Below are positions 40,201 to 50,943 of a DNA stretch of 64,000 bases, piece after piece. The position numbers and the translations under genes are program-made. Within the stretch, counting starts at the first letter, position 1, and each line of letters begins with the position of its first letter. This DNA is from Onchidella celtica (lineage: Eukaryota; Mollusca; Gastropoda; Systellommatophora; Onchidiidae): positions 21,279,982-21,343,981 of the forward strand of contig OZ007569.1 of the NCBI GenBank assembly GCA_963931925.1, given 5' to 3'. The notes beneath the pieces are model-generated. The model did no database searches. It was not told the DNA's origin and saw only the letters and a program-made list of their open reading frames with translations.

Positions 40201-43200
40201 ACATGTATTATACGAACGCATTTAATTCTATGTTAAACTTAACAGCTCTGAATACGAAACATAAATAAAGAAAGTATACCCAAATAGACCGTGAGGGCTG
40301 CAAAGTGGCCGTTATCGTGCGGAACCGCCGTAAATACCAACTCAAACTCAAACTCGAAGAGCCATTTTCACCGAGACCTAAAACTAACATATTTATCCTG
40401 GGCAATGCTCAGCTCATATTATTATAAGCACAAGAATCCATGGCAGAAAAATATGTATTTTTCAGAGGTTACGCAAACCAGACTCATGAAAGTCATGGGA
40501 ATTCTCCTAGGTTAGCAAAGTGTGGGTCTGTAGGCGAAAAACTGATAGTCTGATGTTTGTCGATTCCACTGGCAACCAAAGTACATCGCTGAATATTCAA
40601 ACCCTGTTCTACTTTAATATTTAAACCAACACCCCCCCCCCTCCCGGAGTGGCATGTCCAGTCAGCAAGAGGTCCTGTTACTACTGATACAAAACCTCTA
40701 GCTGGTTGGTGGGAGTTTCTGTTTAGGGTCTCCTCCTGTCCTACCATTCTGCTTTATATTCTATCAATCGTCTTGCTCCTTCCTAGCACAGTTATGGTGA
40801 CTGTTATCGTGCCCTTCGATCTGCTTCCTTTCAGCTTCTCTTCCTGGTGCTCACAGCTGCCCTAGTGCCCAACACGGTGGAAGGATGTGAACGTAAGTAG
40901 AACGACTTTATATCTAATGACCGAAGCTGGGTTTTCATGTGTACGGAAACGGAAACGTCAAAAATCATTCAGGCCTTGAAACAAAATGTTTTCATGTGTA
41001 CGGAAATGCCGTTTTCATACACATGGAAACACTGTACCTTTTACTCCTTCATGGATTTTTACGTTTTCTTGGTGACGCCATGACACTGAATTTCAATGAG
41101 ACCCAGTGACCTACATCATATAATAATGGAGCTTGGGCCCAACGTTGCGACCGCAAAGGCTTTTTTACTACGCAACGTAGAGAAATGAAACTTGGGACGT
41201 ATGTAAAATTTATTAAGCCTGTACGTGTCGAGCTCATTTTATCCCGAAATTCTTTACTTTTCCCAGAAATTCAGTTATAATTATCAGTTATCAATTCATG
41301 ATTGCGAATACGACGTGATAATGTACTTCCGTGAGTTTCGTCATTTCCGCCTCTTACCGGAAATGTAAACTAGAGTTCACGATCCAGCCACGCCAAGAAA
41401 ACTTTGATAGTGATACCGAGTATAGTGTTATACAGATGAAGTGAGTGCCATTCATTCATATACCAAGAAAACTGTGCGTAAATATTTAGATCATTTTTTA
41501 CGAACACATGAGCCCATGAAAAATGCTCGGTGCGCACTACTGTACACTGTGTACTACTGTAATACTATCCTATCTATCTATTGATCGCCGATTTTATGTG
41601 GATGACCCATGGAGCTATTAATAACACTGGAGTCCGTACAGCTGATTTCATGCGTGCGCATTAGAAGGCAATAGTCGCCATCTTGTATAGGGCAAGCACG
41701 GACTGCACCTCAGCGTTTACACATCCGTTGCACTACAGCTTATGCTTTCTGCCTTCCCTTTCCTTTTCCCCTGCTAACTCCTTCTTTCTTTTCCTCTGCT
41801 CATGTACCTTCTGTTTCTTCTCTACCTTCTTTCTTTCCTGCTTTAAAAGGAGGGAGAACTGTTCTCATTCTATTTAAGTCAATGAATTTACTATAAAACT
41901 AGACCTTAATAGCCTATGTATTTGGATTTTACAATATATTATTCTTTGTTTCTCATTAAATTCAATTGTTTACTATTAGCTGGTGTGCACTGGCTCTTTT
42001 CAACTGTTGTTTTGAAGACATCATGTAATCATAATAATAAATAATAATGGTGCTAGTGATCCCAGTTGATGCACATACAACACTGATGTCACAATGCAAT
42101 TACCAGTGTCCGCACCTCATGCAGGATGTTAGATGAATGCATGTCAGTGCAGTCAGTGCCATATGTGTATAATCACACTCATAACACCCAGAAAACATTT
42201 TTTTAATGAAAATCCACCAGGAGTAGAATGTCCAGAGCACTCCTGTGAGCTTACACCAGACCACTAAATGGAGAAATCTGTAGGGTCACATTATTATTTA
42301 CCTTTGAACTCAAGATGGAAGTTGTCATCATCACCATTGCCTTTCTCACCCTGGATCAGGGTATAGGCCACCAACAAACACTTTCCATCCCTCTCTATCA
42401 TGGGCCAGTCTCTTTACATTATTCCAAGTCTTTCCGCTTCGTTGCACATCATTTTCTCTGGCTCTTCTCCACGTTCCGCGCGGCCTTCCTCTTGATCTCT
42501 TGCCCTGGGGATTCCAATCCAATACCTTCTTTGTGATGCTGTTTCCTGGCCTCCTGAGAGTGTGGCCGATCCATCTCCATCGCCTCCTACCAATTTCCTC
42601 TCTGACTGGGCTCTGTCTTGTTCTTTTCCATACAATTTCATTGCTGACCTTGTCTGTCCATCTGATCTTAAGTAGCTTCCTCAAACATCTGTTGATGAAA
42701 ACTTGGATTCTCTTTATGCAGGCCTGGGACGCATTCCAAGTCTCACATCCATACAACAGGACTGACTTCACGTTCGAGTTGAATATCCTCAGCTTTGTTT
42801 TTAGAGATATATCCTTGGTTCTCCAAATCTTGCTTAAGGACGTGAAAGCTGCCTGTGCCTTTCCAATTCGTGCTTTGACTTCTGCCTCTGTTCCTCCTTT
42901 ATTGTCAATGATACTACCAAGATAGCAGAAGGACTCTACATCTTCCAGTGGTTGATCTCCTACTCTGACTTGTGCGCTTGGGGGTGCAACAATTTTTAGG
43001 ACCTTCGACTTCGCAGGATGTATCCTCAATCCAATAGATTCTGAAATTTTGTTTAGAGCTGTAGTCTTTGCTTGCATCTGGTCGTGTGTGTGCGACAATA
43101 GTGCCAAATCATCTGCAAAATCTAGATCGTCCAGCTGTGTCCATGGGGTCCATTGTATGCCATTTCTTCCTCCACTGGTGGTTTCTTTCATAAGCCAATC

Positions 43201-46200
43201 AATCACCAGGACAAACAGAAATGGGGACAGCAAACAACCCTGCCTAACCCCAGTCTTGATATCAAAGCTGTCAGTAAGCTCGCCATCGTGTACGACTCTG
43301 CAACTTGTCCCCTCGTACATGCTCTTGATAAGGTTCACCATCTTCTCTGGGATTCCATAATGTCTCAATATTCTCCACAGTGTTTCTCTATCGATGCTAT
43401 CAAAGGCCTTCTTGTAGTCAAGGAAGTTCACTATCAGTTGGGAGTTCCACTCTAGCGCCTGCTCTACTATGATTCTCAGCGTGGCGATCTGGTCGGTGGT
43501 TGATCGATTACTCCTGAAACCAGCTTGCTCCTCACGAAGTTTTGGGTCTGTTGCATTCTGTATTCGCTTGAGAATAACCCGGTTGAAAACCTTTCCTGGG
43601 ATGGAGAGAAGTGTAATTCCTCTGTAGTTACTACAATTGCTGAGGTCCCTTTTTTTGGAAGCTTCACGAGGTGTCCTTCCTTCCAGTCCTTTGGAAACTT
43701 GCCTCCGGTCCAAATCCTCGAGAATAGTGAGTGCAGACCCTCTGCAGCCCCTGCAGCATCTGCCTTCAGCGCCTCTGGTGGGATCTGATCTGGTCCAGCT
43801 GCCTTGCCTCTATTTAACTGCTTTATGGCATCATTAATCTCTGCTTTAGTCGGAGGGTCGCAACTGATCGGTAAATCATTTCTTGCGGGTAGAATGTCGG
43901 GTGGGTTGCTTGGTGGAGGTCTGTTCAAGAGGCTGTTAAAATGTTCTATCCATCTTTTTGCCTGAGCTTCCTTTCCAAAAATAGCCTTCCTGTTGTAATC
44001 CTTGACAGGAACTTCAGGTTTTCCATATTTTCCAGCAAGAGTCTTTGTAGTCTGGTAGAGGATCCTCATGTGTCCTCCTGTTGCTGCCTTCTCTGCTTTC
44101 TCTGCTAACATTCCTATAAACTCCTCTTTGTCTTTTTTAATTGATTTTTTGACCTCTTTAGCTGATGCTCGGTACTCTTCCTGGTTACCAACTCTTGAGC
44201 TTCTTGTACGACTTGCATTTACCTGTTCTTTTAGGTCTCTTCTTATCCTTATCAAGTCCAGTGATTTTTGACTGATCCATTCCTTGTGTTCCACTTTCTT
44301 TTCCCCAAGAACATCCTGGCATGTCGATGTAAATACTCCTTTTACCTTAGCCCAGTGAGTCTCCAAATCTACTGTCTCTTCGAGGTCGACAAGGGGTTTG
44401 AATCTATTCCTCAGTGTCAGCTGGAACTCTTCCTTCTTGTCTCCATCCAGAAGGCTCACTTGAAACTTTCTCCTCTTTGTTCCTGCTCTGGTACCTTGTT
44501 TCTTGAGGCGGAGTTTGAGTCTTGCCAGCAGCATGTGATGGTCAGATCCAACATCAGCTCCTCTCTGTACTATGACATCCTCCAGTGAGCGTCTGAATCG
44601 TCGGGTGATGCAAAAGTGGTCAATCTGGTTTTCAGTTACTCCATCCGGTGAAATCCAAGTGGCCTTATGGATCCTCTTGTGTGGGAATACTGAACCTCCA
44701 ATCACATAGCTGTTAAATGCGCAGAAACTTGCAAACCGCTCTCCATTCTCATTCATTTGTCCCAAACCATTGCACCCCATAATGTCTTCATACCCTGTAT
44801 TGTCCTGTCCTATCTTGGCATTGGCGTCTCCCATTATAATGTTCACATCTTTTCTTGGCAATGTGTCAACTATTTCCTGAAGCTGGTTGTAGAAATCGTC
44901 CTTGTCCTCATCGGTTGCTTCATTTGTTGGGGCGTATATCTGCACAATGTTCATGTTGATGTTCTTGTTCTTTGTAGTAAATGATGCCAATATAATTCTC
45001 CTTCCGTAGGGTTCCCATCCCCTCAGTGACCTCTGGGCGTGCTTGCTCAAGATGATCGCTACTCCTTCTGTATGCTTTTTGTCCTCCCTTCCAGAATACA
45101 AAATCTTTTCCCCAGAATTAAGTTGTTTCAGTCCGGACTGTATCCAGCGGGTCTCGCTAACTCCAAGTATGTGCAGTCTGTATCGCCTCATCTCCATTGT
45201 AACCTGGGCACTCTTTCCTGCTTCATACATGGAGCGGACATTCCACGACGCAATCCGGAGTGACTTGTTTGATGAAGGAGCAGTCAGGCCAGTGGAGTCC
45301 TTTCGGCTTTGTCCATTGTCCTTCATTGAATCTACAGGTGCAGATGCTCCCCCTTCTCCCAAGATAAAAGACTGATTTAAAGTATTTGCAAATGTTTCTG
45401 TAACTGGTTTATTTTTACAGGGTGGGTAGTTGGCAAGATGGAAGTTGTGCGAACACAAAACTTGGGAAAGTTATCCAAGGCAAAATACAAGCTTAAACAG
45501 CAGTCATATGCTATGTGATGTTGTGATCTCTTGATAAGAACGTCACAAAACGTGGATTAGTCACAAAAACACTGGTAAATGAAGCTGTATGGAAAAACAA
45601 ATATTGACCGCATCAATGTGCTGACTGCATCTAGTGCATTGTCTACAGATCTAGAATCTAGATTCACTAGGTGAGAGACTGACCTGTAGCCGTAGGAATT
45701 TATACATTTTTGTTTGGAAAAGCTCTGGAATGCACAATTCAGCTGTGCTCAAACCTCTGAACAACTAGGCTAAGGCTCTCCTGATTTTTAGATATATTAT
45801 ATAATACTTGACTGAGTGAGTACAACCAAGCTGGTAGGTTAAGATGTTCTTCTTCTTGGCTATCCAGATCATTTGCTAATCTCGGCCTATGATTTACATA
45901 TAATTACTATTATAATTATTATGCCTCTCTCTCTCTCTTTCTCTCTCTCCCTCTCTCTCACACACTCACACACACACCAGCTCCTGGATCTATGGCAAAA
46001 CCAACTTTCCCTCAGTTCTTTAGCATGTTTTTTTGTGTGTGTGTGTTTTTTATAATTGTTATGGGTACACCCTCTCATTCTTGGTTATCTGAGAAAAACT
46101 GACTTGTAAAGTTTCCTCTGTCCACATGCTGATTTTTTTTTTCTTTAACATGACTCATCATGAGCTAAACTAACATGCGGTAAAAAAAGAGTACTACATA

Positions 46201-49200
46201 GTTCCCTTCCCTTTACTTCCAAGCGATTGACCAATTAATAAAAATACCATAATACAAAAACAGCATAAATCATAAATTTATATTTATTATCAAACACTTT
46301 AAAAGTAAATAATACAAGTATACGATAATCCGTAAATAACATAAATGTTATTATTTCTGTTTGTATCTTTTAATTTTGCTCACCACCGGGAAAAAAGAAA
46401 AAACAGCGCTGACTAGGCCCTATCTATTACATACAATAGTGTACTGGGCGGGCCTTGCGCTGCCGTACTTTGCCCTACTTTTTCCACCATCTTGGGGTTT
46501 CAATAGTGCGCGGCTCGCAGGGCAAGCGAAGAGGGCTGTGCGCACTCCAATGTTATTAGTACCTCCATGGGATGACCCAAAGTGTCTCGACATCAATGTC
46601 TTTGTGCTGATTCCTTTCGGTCTGGAGTGGTGAGCTTTGTTTTTTACCATTTGAAGAATGGGGCAGTTACTAGTGTATTTAATACGATAATACTAGCACG
46701 TCACCATTGTACGTGTCAAAATTCGTGGCGCAGCTAAAATGGCAATATCGCTAAAACGGATGGATGAAAATCTCCGAAACTTTGCGCGCAGTGCTTTTTT
46801 TCTATTTGCCTTAGCAGGAAATGATATTTTCAGTATAGATTTATGTATTGATATAATGAGCTCCAGCTGGTTGGCTGGGGCACGAGGCCTCATTAAAACT
46901 AATTTTCGTGATGTCTCCAGTACTTAAAAGTAGTCAGCCGATCGAACTCGGTTAGTGCAGGCCTAGCCCACAGACTAATAAATACCCAGACTGGATGATC
47001 CCATTGTGTGACGTCACAAAACAGCGAAAGGTCATGAACCATCCGCCACATTAGGTTTACGTTTGCGACCGACGCTTCAGCATAGCTACAATGTTGAATG
47101 ACACCATTTTGACGCGCCTACTGAACACGGAAGTTTGGTTCCGCACCAAGAAATTAATACATGTACCACCAATCTTGACAAATAAAAAGAAATTTCTACT
47201 GCAGATAGAACTAGAATCGAATTTCCTGAGCGGCCGCTCGGGAAATTCCGTAAAAAACGACACAGCCCGAAGCTCGTGTTTCCAGTCTGGTTAATTTATT
47301 AGTCTGTGGCCTAGCCGAACATTTAGATGCAATATGAGAAAGGTGGTATTCGATACCAACTTTTAGAAAAAAAAAATAAAAAATTATTGTCAATTAGATA
47401 CATTCATAACTTAGATAGGTTTGAGTTTCAGCACCTCTTTGTTATGTAACGGAGGCGTTTATTGCATATTTATGGTTGTCTTTTTTCGTTTGTTTGTGAG
47501 CAGCTCCTGGCCTTGGGGATTCGTGCACGATTATGTGTCGTGAAGGATTGAAATGTCTTGAAATTGAGGATGGTAACAGAACCTGTCAGTGCGAGGTCAA
47601 AGGTTTGATATACAACCCTGAGACGAGAAAATGTACCGGACGTGAGCTGCAGTTTTATTCATTTGTTTTTGTTTGATAATCTGCCTCCTATGCATGATAC
47701 AATTTACTAAACATTTGTAACGCTAAAAATACTAATACTAAAAAGGATGGGAAATAATCAGAAAAAAAAAATAGTCATGGAATTTTACAAATTATTGATA
47801 AAAACATTTTTGTGTTAAACACAAAACGAAAAACAACAACCAAGAACGACAAAAGCGAGAGAGATCAATGCGACCCCCCCCCCCAAAAAAAAAACAACAA
47901 CAACCCCAACCCACCCATACCCAGGCACAAAAAAACTTGCAATCGTCATTGGATTCTGATATCATTTTTAACGCATTCCCTACGGAAAGCCGAATATTCG
48001 GCTCGAGTGGACACCGATTTTCCAACACTAATATCTAAGCCAACTTCTCAAAATACAGAATCCCATCCTGGTTCATTGATTTTTCAATACTTTAATGTCT
48101 AATGTATTATGTCTTGTGTTTATACTGAGTGAAAGAAAAAACCTCTTTGTACTAGGTCTAAAATTCAAACTGGACAGTGTTGAGAGTTCCCGTCCACACC
48201 CACAGAAGTTACCGTAGGGAATGAGTTCATCAATGATCTCTCTGCTTTGGTAATTCAAATTTAGTGGTCACATTCACTTCTCCCTCTCCCCTGAATACTT
48301 GAATAATGTTAGGTTCATGTTTTGCTTCAGTGTTGTTGTTTATAGCCAGCTAAGTACACCACCGTCTTATTTTACAAAACCTCATGTTTTTCGATTGCTC
48401 CAGACACAGTTTTCCTAACGCAAGCTCATGGCCGAATGTGACAGTTATAACCCTTTTCATGTTTTTACTCAGTTGTAGAACTTGAGGAGTTGAGGTCGTT
48501 GTCGGCGTTGGCGTGTTTTCTCCTAGTTCAAATTCAAACCTCAAAACTTTGATGATTATGTTTTCTACTTCTTTAACCCCTATATCAGAGTTCCATATAC
48601 TTTCTTTAGAAATACGACAGTGCCAAATTCTATTTCCAGATTCCATGCTCTCTTTTTGCGCGGTGGGGTGACCTAATTATGAAAGAAGTCGAGTCATTGG
48701 CTAGAGTACTTGCAAAAATTTTGTTGAAATTTCTAAATCTAATCTAAATTGAATCCAATCCACAGAATGTTTATGATTTATTTGTTTTTAATTCAAATAA
48801 CTGCTTATGACCAAACTTTGAGGTAGAGTAAACGGATTAATGCATTTTATTGGCAAATGTTTTGCACTTGTTCTTTTACCGTTAGTTCTCTTGCAAGCTT
48901 GTCAAACTTGTGTCCGAGATAGCGATGGCACCACTCTGGTGCGGGTTTGTGGGTTGCTCCACCCTGAGGCCTGTATGGGCAAAGGATATAGAATAGAATA
49001 CTAATATTAACCATTAATTAGTCCTCTGTACGTGTAGCTTTAACATCAACCCCCCTGACCCCCATTCTCCTAGTCTCTGTCTACCCAGTCTCCCAAGCCA
49101 GCAGTCAACAAGAAGGAAGTGAAAAAATTAATGCTTTAACATTAACCAAAAGATAACCCTGGTAAAGAAAGGTAAAGTCAGTCATTTTAACAGCACTTAT

Positions 49201-50911
49201 CACCAACTGTCAGATAATAGCAATGTGCTAACCAACACTGCTGCGCCATAGAAGAGGAGCGGGATTAAAAAAAGCAAAAAAAACAACAACAACACAACTT
49301 GTGTTATCATGAAAAGAGCGCGGGCAAAATATTTGCCATTAAAATGCCAATAATATCACCATCGCGAACACAAATCTGGGCCGTGAAAACTGTCTTGAAC
49401 GGGAGGGGTCACGCATTTTCGACATTTTCGACAATGTAATAGTGTTACAGTACTGCCTTTGCAAGAAAACAGTTTTTACTTTATTGAATTTTAAACAGAT
49501 TTCCATAAAGCAAATAGCCAGGATTTGCCATCAAGTGAGTCAAATCACAACAGCAAATTTAAAAAGCTATTCACTTTTTTGACAAAATACGTCACTGCCA
49601 TAAACTCCCACAAGCCAAACCAAGACAAAACAGTTCTGGATCAGCACGCGATGCTTTAAAGAATTTCAAATCTGAGACACCACAAATTCAAGACAATTGT
49701 GACATACTAGTGTGCCACCAGCCTTAGTCATGATTTTGGGCCTGCCGATGCGGACATGTAATCATTCAAGTGTTGACACAGATATATAACATTCTTGCAT
49801 CTGCCAGATTGTGTGTCAGATTTTGAAGGTGGCTGTCTATATCTGCCCGATGGAGATTATGCAAAATGTTTCCCTGCCTGCCAGGATGGCACCTATGTGA
49901 GCTGCTCTGGTGGCCAGACCTATGGCTACAGGTAACATGCCGGTGCTGTTTTTATATTTGTATTTTTTGTATATTTTGTACACTTCTTGAATCCCATTCG
50001 GGAAATTTTGTCTTAGTCTCAATCATTGCAGCCCAGTTACAACTGGAGCAGACACATTTACACCAGAGTGCAGCCCCGGTCGGCGTTTAAATTTTTTTTT
50101 TAAATCCGTACAGTTTGCTCTTTGCTCCAGTCCAAGATTGAGGATGAGGGTGGGAGGAGGCATATTTTACTTTATGACAGCTGTCGGTAGCGATCCATGC
50201 ACAGTTGATACGTTTATCCCCAACCAGCCATCATAACGCCCCGAACATTCTGACACAGTTGAACTGCAGACAGCAATCTAAATCTCACCACTAAACCATC
50301 TGACTTTACGAAAAAGCAGTTTGCCATTTCGGGTCAAATAGCCAAAATACTCACACAATCCAAAATTTAGTACCCACTTCTGGCTAGTTGCCATGTTGCC
50401 AAAGAAAAAACAAACAAACTGTTGTAGCCATTAAATTAAACCAAATCCTATCTTTAACCCCTCGCTATATGAAAAAATTATTATAAAGTGCAAACAGAAC
50501 CCAATTTGGTCGCATGTTGCAAAGTCTTACTGAAAAAAAATAAAAAAAATAAAAAAGGAAATTAAAAATCGCCACTAATCTTTGGGTACCCCGGGTAATG
50601 TGTTCAGTCGCTGTCATTCCTCTCCTCTCAAAACTCCAGTTAATCTGGTCATGGCAGTACATGTATTGGCAGCATTTCAGCTTCAAGCGATTTCAAGTGA
50701 CCGACATGAATGGAGACTGCATTTAATTTTAGTGCCTGTACTCTAGATATGGAGACCAACTCTCTGTTCATCAACCGACTTTTACAAAACGAGGCCCCAC
50801 TGAAAGTCGCATAATAACAACAAACCATTTCATTACCATTATGCCCTCAGCCATGTCCTCACCGCCACGCCATTATCATCATGCTTCAGCAGTAGCAGCA
50901 GCAGCAGCAGC

Positions 50912-50943
<32 letters not shown>

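Noticed and set aside
47091-47294. Short open frame inside MITE copy 1, partly conserved in copies 2 and 3
   Set aside because: Conservation is explained by shared descent of the MITE. The frame is not preserved at its ends and resembles no transposase domain I know.
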